Below, in pieces: positions 1 to 5,457 of a stretch of DNA of 5,960 nt; positions within the stretch are counted from its first letter, which is position 1; each line of letters begins with the position of its first letter. Origin of the DNA: JBBQYA01 sp038209155 (GTDB lineage: Bacteria > Bacteroidota > Bacteroidia > Sphingobacteriales > Sphingobacteriaceae). The translations under genes and the position numbers were made by a program. The notes under the pieces are model-generated. The model saw only the letters and a list, made by a program, of their open reading frames with translations. It did no database searches and was not told where the DNA came from. The DNA is taken from positions 1 through 5,960 of the forward strand of contig JBBQYA010000124.1 in the NCBI GenBank assembly GCA_038209155.1, in the 5' to 3' direction.

Positions 1-1
1 T

Positions 2-895
2 ATGGGCATTTGTTTTTTTATTCTTATTTGCATACGCACATTTTATCCCTATTTCATTCCAAACGAAAAATACGATTTCTCTAAATTTCAAAAGGAAATT
101 GCAAGCCTAAAAATGGCAGAAGATAGTGCAAGTAAAAGTTTTAAAGATTTTTCTTCTTATCCGAAAAGCACTGAAAAATTCATTGCAGCCAAAAATCTTA
201 AATCATTTGACCCAAACGGATTAGCAGAAAACATTTGGAAAGATTTTGGATTAAGTGAAAAGCAAATTATTGGAATCAAAAAATATGAGAGCAAAGGAGG
301 GAAGTTCTACTCCAAATCAGATGTAAAAAAAATGTATACCATTTCCGATGAAAAATATTTTGAACTAGAACCTTTTATAGATTTACCAGAATCTAATTAT
401 TCAAACAAAAGCAACTATAAAAAATATGATAATGAAAATAAAGCTTTCGCATCTAATTCTAAAAAATATGAAAAGAAAACTTTTGAAAAATCAACTAATA
501 AAATAGTAGAATTAAACGAAGCAGATTCCTTACAATTAGTTTTTGTAAGTGGAATCGGCCCTTCTTTCGCATCTCGTATTTTAAAATATAGAAATAAATT
601 AGGTGGGTTTCATTCTATCAATCAATTGAAAGAAGTATTTGGAATGGATTCTTTAAAATATGAAAGTTTAAAACCATATCTAAAAGTTGACATTTCAAAA
701 TTAAAATTTATTAACATCAATACGATTGATAATGAACAATTGAGAAAACATCCCTATTTCTATAAAATTTCTTTTATTATTCTCAATTACAGAAAACAAC
801 ATGGGCCTTTTAAGAATAAAAAAAACTTAAAAGATATAGTTGTCATCAATGAAGATTTGTATAGTAAGATAGAACCTTATATTATTGTTGAATGA
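2..895 (+). CDS. Membrane-anchored triple helix-hairpin-helix (ComEA-like) protein, probably 5'-partial
   Basis: This looks like the Bacteroidota HHH protein family related to the DNA-binding part of ComEA. Seen: a hydrophobic N-terminal segment (about residues 3-19, FFILI then FYPYF) that would anchor it in the inner membrane, a charged Lys/Ser/Asn-rich linker, then three HHH-like units at about 70-128, 168-229 and 236-296. The middle unit is the most canonical (GIGPSFASRILKYR at 184-197, then GGF). Units one and three keep the same layout (YESKGGKF; NYRKQHGPF) but have lost the GIG hairpin glycines. HHH units usually bind DNA backbone non-specifically, so a role in DNA binding or uptake is inferred, not shown. 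The frame is open to the window edge, and relatives usually have some basic residues before the membrane segment, so the ATG at 2 is probably internal. The stop overlaps the apt start (ATGA), indicating co-translation. Confidence 0.8.
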   Translation: MGICFFILICIRTFYPYFIPNEKYDFSKFQKEIASLKMAEDSASKSFKDFSSYPKSTEKFIAAKNLKSFDPNGLAENIWKDFGLSEKQIIGIKKYESKGGKFYSKSDVKKMYTISDEKYFELEPFIDLPESNYSNKSNYKKYDNENKAFASNSKKYEKKTFEKSTNKIVELNEADSLQLVFVSGIGPSFASRILKYRNKLGGFHSINQLKEVFGMDSLKYESLKPYLKVDISKLKFININTIDNEQLRKHPYFYKISFIILNYRKQHGPFKNKKNLKDIVVINEDLYSKIEPYIIVE

Positions 896-1419
896 TAGAA
901 GAGCAAATAGCAGAAAATATACGGGATGTAATCGATTTTCCAAGACCAGGAATTGTATTTAAAGACATCACACCTATTTTAAAAAATCCAAAGTTATGCC
1001 TTGATATCGTTCAAGAGTTTAAAACTAGATTAGTACATTTAGAAATAGATGCTATAGTTGGGGTGGAAAGTAGAGGCTTTCTATTTGGATTAATGTTGGC
1101 AACAGCCATGAATATTCCATTTATACCCATCAGAAAAGATGGTAAACTTCCATTTAGTACGATAAGCCAAGATTATGACTTGGAATATGGTTCGGCCAAA
1201 ATCCAGATGCACACCGATGCAATTAAAGCAGGAGAAAGGATTTTAATTCACGATGATTTATTAGCAACTGGCGGAACGGTAAATGCTGCCGCTTCATTAA
1301 TTAAACAATCTGGTGGAATTGTAGCAGGTTTTGCATTTGTGATAGAACTTGGATTTTTGAATGGAAGAAACGCAATTCGTACGGTATCAGATAATATTGT
1401 AACTTTGAAAACCTATTAA
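892..1419 (+). CDS. apt: Adenine phosphoribosyltransferase
   Basis: Purine salvage enzyme of the cytoplasm that joins adenine and PRPP to give AMP and pyrophosphate. The 175-residue length is normal for the family. Visible motifs: the N-terminal FPRPGIVFKDITP block (16-28), VESRGF (58-63), the flexible-loop segment RKDGKLP (81-87) followed by EYG (98-100), and the PRPP-binding loop ILIHDDLLATGGT (117-129), whose paired acidic residues D121-D122 and the ATGGT turn hold the ribose-phosphate. The start ATG overlaps the stop of the upstream HHH gene by four bases. No SD is visible, so translational coupling is likely. The next gene starts 23 bases downstream with no obvious promoter or terminator between, suggesting one transcript. 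All family blocks are intact and I see nothing odd. Confidence 0.97.
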   Translation: MIEEQIAENIRDVIDFPRPGIVFKDITPILKNPKLCLDIVQEFKTRLVHLEIDAIVGVESRGFLFGLMLATAMNIPFIPIRKDGKLPFSTISQDYDLEYGSAKIQMHTDAIKAGERILIHDDLLATGGTVNAAASLIKQSGGIVAGFAFVIELGFLNGRNAIRTVSDNIVTLKTY

Positions 1420-1442
1420 TTAAAAGATTTAAAAACAAACTT

Positions 1443-2618
1443 ATGAGTCACACAGCTGAATTAGAGACTTTTTTAGGAGTAGATACCTCTTCTACAGAAA
1501 ACCATACCATGATTACTAACATGGTAAAAGATTTCGCAGAAAAAAACATCAGACCACATGTAATGGAATGGGACGAAGTGCAGGAATTTCCGATTGAAAC
1601 CATGAAAAAATTGGGTGAATTGGGTTTAATGGGTGTTTTAGTTCCTACAGAATATGGTGGAAGCGGTTTAGGTTATATAGAATATGTGAGTATTATTCAA
1701 GAAATATCAAAAGTTTGTGGTTCAATCGGACTTTCTTTAGCCGCTCATAATTCATTGTGCACCGGTCATATTTTAGCTTTTGGAAACGAAGAACAAAAAA
1801 GACGCTGGCTACCAGATTTAGCTAGCGCAAGAAAAATCGGTGCTTGGGGTTTGACAGAAGCCAATACAGGTTCAGATTCTATGAATATGCAAACAACTGC
1901 AGTTTTAGATGGTGATCATTATATAGTGAATGGATCCAAAAACTGGATTACCCATGGAAAATCTGGAAGCATTGCAGTAATTATGGTAAGAACGGGAAAT
2001 GTGGGAGATAGTAAAGGTATTAGCGCAATCGTAATAGAAAAAGGAACGCCTGGTTTCACTCATGGAAAAAAGGAAAATAAATTAGGAATGCGTGCATCTG
2101 AAACTACAGAACTGATTTTTGATAATGTGAGAGTTCCAAAAGAAAATTTATTAGGAGCAGAAGGCGATGGTTTCAAACAAGCTATGAAAGTACTTGATGG
2201 AGGTAGAATTTCTATTGCAGCCTTATCTTTAGGAATCGCAAAAGGTGCTTACTTAGCTGCTGTTGCTTATTCAAAAGAAAGAAAGCAATTCGGAAAGGCA
2301 ATTTCGGAATTTCAAGGTATTGCTTTCAAATTGGCTGATATGGCTACAGAAATAGAGGCAGCAGAATTACTTACTTTACAAGCTGCTGATATGAAAAATA
2401 AAGGCAAAAAAATGACAAAAGAATCAGCTATGGCTAAATATTTTGCATCTGAAGTTTGTGTGAGAGCAGCAACAGAAGCGGTACAAATATTTGGTGGTTA
2501 TGGGTATACAAAAGATTTTCCAGTAGAGAAATTTTACAGAGATTCTAAATTGTGTACCATAGGCGAAGGAACTTCAGAAATTCAAAAATTAGTAATAGCC
2601 AGAGAAATATTAAGATAA
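1443..2618 (+). CDS. Acyl-CoA dehydrogenase (short-chain/butyryl-CoA type)
   Basis: FAD-dependent enzyme that makes the alpha,beta double bond in acyl-CoA thioesters, the first step of beta-oxidation or of branched-chain acid breakdown, passing electrons to electron-transfer flavoprotein. At 391 residues it has full family length. Layout: N-terminal helical domain (about 20-130), middle beta domain beginning with the flavin/substrate signature GAWGLTEANTGSD (133-145), and C-terminal helical domain with ERKQFGKAISEFQ (279-291) and the second family signature (348-367, QIFGGYGY to FYRD). The catalytic base is predicted to be E375 in IGEGTSEIQ, the place used by short- and medium-chain enzymes. 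The alternative position used by isovaleryl-CoA dehydrogenases (near 252-254, LDGGR) has no glutamate. Chain-length preference cannot be read from sequence. The start has an A-rich context without SD. An acyl-CoA dehydrogenase before rpsU is a recurrent arrangement in Bacteroidota. Confidence 0.95.
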   Translation: MSHTAELETFLGVDTSSTENHTMITNMVKDFAEKNIRPHVMEWDEVQEFPIETMKKLGELGLMGVLVPTEYGGSGLGYIEYVSIIQEISKVCGSIGLSLAAHNSLCTGHILAFGNEEQKRRWLPDLASARKIGAWGLTEANTGSDSMNMQTTAVLDGDHYIVNGSKNWITHGKSGSIAVIMVRTGNVGDSKGISAIVIEKGTPGFTHGKKENKLGMRASETTELIFDNVRVPKENLLGAEGDGFKQAMKVLDGGRISIAALSLGIAKGAYLAAVAYSKERKQFGKAISEFQGIAFKLADMATEIEAAELLTLQAADMKNKGKKMTKESAMAKYFASEVCVRAATEAVQIFGGYGYTKDFPVEKFYRDSKLCTIGEGTSEIQKLVIAREILR

Positions 2619-2622
2619 GCTT

Positions 2623-2652
2623 TTGAATTATCAATCAAGAGTTCTATATTTG
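2623..2652 (+). promoter_or_regulatory. Bacteroidota-type promoter for rpsU (-33 TTG, -7 TATATTTG)
   Basis: TTG at 2623-2625 is followed, after exactly 19 bases, by TATATTTG at 2645-2652. This matches the -33/-7 consensus (TTG, N19-21, TAnnTTTG) used by the primary sigma factor of Bacteroidota. Transcription would begin near 2657, leaving a leader of about 26 bases before rpsU. The -33 box starts five bases after the stop of the acyl-CoA dehydrogenase, so rpsU is transcriptionally independent of the upstream operon, although read-through from it is possible because no terminator hairpin lies between. Confidence 0.8.
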
Positions 2653-2682
2653 CAATCCAATTAAAAAAAATAGCGCAAGCAC

Positions 2683-2874
2683 ATGATTATAATCAACATT
2701 AAAGAAAACGAAACGATAGATAAAGCATTAAAGCGTTTTAAAAAGAAGTTTGAAAAAACAGGAGTTTTGAGAGAATTAAGAAACCGTCAGGCTTTTGAAA
2801 AACCTTCCATTACTAGAAGAACCACAGTTAAGCGTGCTATTTACAAGCAAGGGCTTAATTTAGATACAATTTAA
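2683..2874 (+). CDS. rpsU: 30S ribosomal protein bS21
   Basis: Small-subunit ribosomal protein near the 3' end of 16S rRNA. At 63 residues it has the family's length and shows the typical MIIINIKENETIDKALKRFK start, the KFEKTGVLRELRNRQAFEKPS core (22-42) and a basic tail. In Bacteroidota, bS21 together with bS18 and bS6 is known to cover the anti-Shine-Dalgarno end of 16S rRNA. From memory, a tyrosine at position 54 of the Flavobacterium protein takes part, and this protein has Y54 (RAIYKQ). The gene has its own promoter and a short leader with no SD, which differs from the SD-controlled rpsU described in Flavobacterium johnsoniae. The C-terminal tail (RRTTVKRAIYKQGLNLDTI) diverges somewhat from common relatives. 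xerC and hpf follow, the usual Bacteroidota order. Confidence 0.97.
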   Translation: MIIINIKENETIDKALKRFKKKFEKTGVLRELRNRQAFEKPSITRRTTVKRAIYKQGLNLDTI

Positions 2875-2897
2875 TTTTTTTTAATTTCCCCACTTAT

Positions 2898-2945
2898 TCA
2901 AAAGTATTTGTAATTTAACTTTCGTTAATGAGCAAATACTTTTGA
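2898..2945 (+). repeat. Perfect 13-bp inverted repeat ending at the xerC start codon
   Basis: Left arm 2898-2910 (TCAAAAGTATTTG) and right arm 2933-2945 (CAAATACTTTTGA) are exact reverse complements, separated by 22 bases. In RNA this would be a 13-bp, AT-rich stem whose last base is the A of the xerC ATG. A T6 run (2948-2953) follows two bases later. It could be a weak rpsU terminator or attenuator, a hairpin limiting xerC translation, or a protein-binding operator. The loop holds a weak -7-like element (TAACTTTC, 2916-2923, no matching TTG upstream) and the first bases of a five-codon reading frame (2928-2945, MSKYF) that ends on TGATG at the xerC start. Confidence 0.6.
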
Positions 2946-3829
2946 TGTTTTTTACCCCTTTCCTTGATTATCTTCGCTTCGAAAAAAGAGTTTCTCCAAA
3001 CACTTTCGTAGCCTATAAAACAGATTTAATCCAATTCAGCGATTTTCTGTTAATTACTTATTCTATTCAAAATTTATCTGAAATTTCTCATACCCATATT
3101 AGGTCTTGGTTGGTTTCTTTGATGGAAGCCAAAATCCAAAACCGATCTATTGATAGAAAAATAACGACACTTAAAACTTTGTATAGCTTTTGCTTAGAAA
3201 ATAATTTAGTAGAAAAAGATGTAACGCTTAAAATCCTTCGTTTAAAAACTTCTCAACGATTACCGCAATTTGTAGACGAAGCGAGTATGAATAAAATTCT
3301 TGACATCCCAAATGAAGAAACAGATTTCAGTCAATTAAGAGATTTTACTATTTTCGAATTGCTCTACCATACAGGTATGCGTGTTTCGGAACTTACTGGA
3401 CTTAAGAATTTGGATGTAGATTGGATTAATCAACGAATAAAAGTATTGGGCAAGCGGAATAAAGAACGATTGATTCCTCTAAATCCTGAAATGATGGATC
3501 ATCTGAAAAAATATTTAGTAAAAAAGGAAGAATATTTAAATAATGTAATTAACTCTGCATTGTTTATTACCAACAAAGGAAATAAAGTGTATTCAAAGTT
3601 TGTTTACAATATTGTAGTAAAACAGTTGACAGGTTTTACGAGTTTAACCAAAAAAAGTCCACATATATTAAGGCATACATTTGCTACACATTTATTAAAC
3701 AAAGGCGCAGAATTAAACTCAATCAAAGAACTTTTAGGGCATAGCAGTTTGGCGGCCACACAAGTTTACACGCACAACTCAATAGAACAGTTAAAACAAA
3801 TATATAAACAAGCCCACCCAAAGGCATAA
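2945..3829 (+). CDS. xerC: Tyrosine site-specific recombinase XerC/XerD type
   Basis: Recombinase that resolves chromosome dimers at dif by cutting and rejoining DNA through a covalent phosphotyrosine. Numbered from the ATG at 2945 the protein has 294 residues, normal for Xer. It has an N-terminal SAM-like core-binding domain (about 1-86) and a C-terminal catalytic domain (about 105-290). All six active-site residues are visible: R146 (HTGMRVSEL), K170 (LGKRNKER), H240 and R243 (SPHILRHTFATH), H266 (LLGHSS) and the nucleophile Y275 (TQVYTH). A TTG three bases upstream could add one residue, but the ATG gives the usual family start. The length and chromosomal setting between rpsU and hpf favour housekeeping Xer over a phage or transposon integrase. 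Whether it is the XerC or XerD partner cannot be settled from one sequence. Expression may be shaped by the inverted repeat at its start. Confidence 0.93.
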   Translation: MFFTPFLDYLRFEKRVSPNTFVAYKTDLIQFSDFLLITYSIQNLSEISHTHIRSWLVSLMEAKIQNRSIDRKITTLKTLYSFCLENNLVEKDVTLKILRLKTSQRLPQFVDEASMNKILDIPNEETDFSQLRDFTIFELLYHTGMRVSELTGLKNLDVDWINQRIKVLGKRNKERLIPLNPEMMDHLKKYLVKKEEYLNNVINSALFITNKGNKVYSKFVYNIVVKQLTGFTSLTKKSPHILRHTFATHLLNKGAELNSIKELLGHSSLAATQVYTHNSIEQLKQIYKQAHPKA

Positions 3830-3832
3830 AAC

Positions 3833-3837
3833 GGAGG
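3833..3837 (+). promoter_or_regulatory. Strong Shine-Dalgarno sequence of hpf (GGAGG)
   Basis: GGAGG ends seven bases before the hpf ATG at 3845, an ideal SD and spacing. No other gene start in the window has one: apt, the acyl-CoA dehydrogenase, rpsU and the two downstream genes start after AT-rich stretches. It also fixes the hpf start, because the other ATG at 3838 touches the SD directly, is out of frame and stops after 12 codons. In Bacteroidota the anti-SD is normally masked, so a full SD suggests special translational control. Confidence 0.8.
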
Positions 3838-3844
3838 ATGACAT

Positions 3845-4183
3845 ATGAAGCTACAAATTCAATCAGTGCATTTTGATGCAGACGCAAAATTGTTAGAGTT
3901 TATTCAGAAAAAAGTGGATAAGCTGCACACTTTTTATGACAATATTATTGACGGGGAAGTGATCCTTCGAATTGATAAAGCATCCATAGAAAAAAATAAA
4001 GCATCGGAAATTATTTTAAACATTCCAGGAAATAGACTTTTTGCAAAAGAACAATGCAAAAGTTTTGAAGAGGCAACAGATTTGGCAGTAGACTCTTTGC
4101 ACAGGCAAATAATGAAGCATAAAGAGAAAACAAAAGCTAACAATGTAAAACCAGATTTCACTTTGGACGAACTAGCTGACTAA
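3845..4183 (+). CDS. hpf: Ribosome hibernation promoting factor, short form (HPF/RaiA family)
   Basis: Ribosome-associated protein that sits in the 30S tRNA/mRNA channel and idles or protects ribosomes when growth slows. The 112 residues fit the single-domain beta-alpha-beta-beta-beta-alpha family: strand MKLQIQSVHF (1-10), helix 1 (13-28), strands around 36-45, 53-61 and 63-68, and helix 2 (74-93) with the basic run KHKEKTK. There is no second C-terminal dimerisation domain as in long HPF. A short acidic tail (FTLDELAD, 105-112) extends it beyond the roughly 100 residues common for short forms. It lies 15 bases after xerC, so it is probably cotranscribed with it, and is followed by an intrinsic terminator that ends the rpsU-xerC-hpf unit. 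Translation is likely SD-driven, which is exceptional in this window. Confidence 0.93.
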   Translation: MKLQIQSVHFDADAKLLEFIQKKVDKLHTFYDNIIDGEVILRIDKASIEKNKASEIILNIPGNRLFAKEQCKSFEEATDLAVDSLHRQIMKHKEKTKANNVKPDFTLDELAD

Positions 4184-4202
4184 AACGTCCCTTAATAAAC
4201 TT

Positions 4203-4227
4203 AAACCTGCTTATAGCAGGTTTTTTT
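4203..4227 (+). terminator. Intrinsic terminator after hpf
   Basis: AAACCTGC (4203-4210) pairs exactly with GCAGGTTT (4216-4223) around a five-base loop (TTATA), followed by an unbroken T run to 4227. It lies 20 bases after the hpf stop and should end the rpsU-xerC-hpf transcript, separating it from the secreted-protein gene downstream. Confidence 0.92.
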
Positions 4228-4271
4228 GTTTTAATAAGGCAACCAATTGATCCTAAAAAAAGGTACTTATA

Positions 4272-4311
4272 TTGTATTTTAATTTAAAATTTCCTATTTG
4301 CATAAATTTTG
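4272..4311 (+). promoter_or_regulatory. Possible promoter region of the T9SS cargo gene
   Basis: In the 222-base AT-rich gap between the hpf terminator and the next gene, TTG (4272-4274) is followed by CCTATTTG (4293-4300), where TTTG is near the expected distance but the TA is misplaced. TAAATTTTG lies at 4303-4311, one T longer than the TAnnTTTG consensus. A second TAnnTTTTG-like copy, TAGATTTTG, lies at 4372-4380. One of these probably serves the gene at 4450, giving a leader of roughly 60 to 145 bases, but none matches both boxes cleanly. Confidence 0.35.
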
Positions 4312-4449
4312 CCTCAACTCTTAAAAACCAAATAATTAAGGTTAAATTAACAAATCGCAAAATATTCTTTATAGATTTTGATAATTACAAATACAATTAC
4401 TATTTTTATCATTAATTAACAAAAATTTTAAATCTTAAATCAAAAAAAC

Positions 4450-5223
4450 ATGAAAAAACTTTACACATTATTAAGCTTATTATTTGTAGGAACTGCCCTA
4501 ATGGCGCAAGTTTCTGTAACTTACCGAGTAGACATTACTGATTATTTAGCTGGCGGTACAGCATTATCTCCAAATGGAATGCGTATTGGTGGTAATTTCG
4601 CAGATGTAGTGAACTCTAGCAACGTTGTAAATTGGACTCCATCCGATGCAAATTCTGCAATGACTCAAAGAGGAACTACCAATGTTTGGTCTATTACTGT
4701 TGTTTACCCTGCTTCATCTATTGGTACTAATCAAAAGTTTAAATTTGTAAACGGAGATTGGGGAACAAATGAAGGTTCTGCTGATCTAGTAACTGATGGA
4801 TGTGCTTCTCAAGATGGTGGCGACGTTAACAGAAACTTAGTTATTCCAACTGCTGATGTTACTTACGAGTTTTGCTTCGACAAGTGTACAAAATGCGATG
4901 GTTCAAATCCATTAATTACTTCTGGATTAGCAAACATTACATCAGAAAAATCAGCAATCGGAAATGCACCAAATCCTTTTTCTGACAAAACAGTTTTTAC
5001 TTACAGTGTTGCTGGATCTGCTAAAAATGTAACTCTTTCTATTATTGACATCACAGGAAGATTAATCAGTACTTTGGTAAACGAGGTTAAAGCTCCTGGA
5101 GTTTATAACGTAGAATACAATGGTGATTCTCAAACTGGTGCTTTATTAGGAAATGGAATTTATTTCTATTCTCTTAATTCTGGTAATGATGTAGTTACTG
5201 GAAAATTGAGTATCAACAGATAA
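4450..5223 (+). CDS. Secreted protein with carbohydrate-binding-like beta domain and T9SS type A sorting domain
   Basis: Predicted export: Sec signal peptide at 1-19 (MKKL, then hydrophobic LLSLLFVGTALMA) with cleavage likely before Q20. Residues 21-150 form a beta-rich module resembling the starch/glycogen-binding-like (CBM20/CBM48-style) modules common in Bacteroidota secreted proteins: VTYRVDITDY (23-32), NVWSITV (78-84), KFKFVNGDW (96-104), then cysteines C118, C142, C146 and C149, which could form two disulfides. The last ~90 residues (169-257) are a type IX sorting domain: APNPF (173-177), IIDITGRLI (198-206), NGIYFY (235-240) and the basic end GKLSINR. Such proteins cross the outer membrane by T9SS and are often fixed to the surface through A-LPS. 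The ligand is unknown and no catalytic domain is visible. The A-rich start context without SD is typical of the phylum. Frequent ACT, TCT, GGT and GCT codons hint at strong expression. The gene stands alone between two terminators. Confidence 0.85.
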   Translation: MKKLYTLLSLLFVGTALMAQVSVTYRVDITDYLAGGTALSPNGMRIGGNFADVVNSSNVVNWTPSDANSAMTQRGTTNVWSITVVYPASSIGTNQKFKFVNGDWGTNEGSADLVTDGCASQDGGDVNRNLVIPTADVTYEFCFDKCTKCDGSNPLITSGLANITSEKSAIGNAPNPFSDKTVFTYSVAGSAKNVTLSIIDITGRLISTLVNEVKAPGVYNVEYNGDSQTGALLGNGIYFYSLNSGNDVVTGKLSINR

Positions 5224-5245
5224 TCGTTTTTAATTAATTTTATTT

Positions 5246-5272
5246 AAAAGCCGCTTTTAAGCGGCTTTTTTT
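5246..5272 (+). terminator. Intrinsic terminator after the T9SS cargo gene
   Basis: AAAAGCCGC (5246-5254) pairs with GCGGCTTTT (5261-5269) around TTTTAA, with the T run continuing to 5272. The GC-rich core in a very AT-rich stretch, 22 bases after the stop codon, makes this a strong terminator. The A and T flanks mean it could also work in the opposite direction. Confidence 0.92.
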
Positions 5273-5457
5273 GTTTCGTTTTTTTTAGAACTGATCGTTT
5301 ATGGTTTGAGTATAGTAGATTGTTTTAATTTGGTAATTGAATACGTTAGTTATTAAAGATAAATTATTAGCAGTTGGATTTAATTTTAATTCACGAATTG
5401 CAAAATCCTACTTATTTTTTTATCAATTCATTAAAATTTAGATTATCTTTAAATGTT

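Noticed and set aside
2942..2944. TTG as the xerC start codon
   Set aside because: The ATG directly after it gives the usual Xer N-terminus and is the stronger start. The TTG adds only one residue.
2898..2945. Inverted repeat as a dif recombination site for the adjacent Xer gene
   Set aside because: A dif site has two 11-bp arms around a 6 to 8 bp centre. Here the spacer is 22 bp and the arms do not resemble dif arm sequences.
3934..4161. 75-codon open frame on the minus strand inside hpf
   Set aside because: It lies wholly within the well-supported hpf gene on the other strand, has no start context of its own and resembles no protein I know. It is an antisense shadow.
4341..4351. Small palindrome GTTAAATTAAC in the cargo gene leader
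   Set aside because: Five-bp arms made of A and T with one G/C pair are expected by chance in such AT-rich DNA, and no second copy is present.
5306..5332. TTG (5306-5308) with TAATTTG (5326-5332) as a promoter for the gene at 5458
   Set aside because: The -7 element lacks one base of TAnnTTTG and the spacing is 17 instead of 19 to 21. In DNA this AT-rich it is not convincing.
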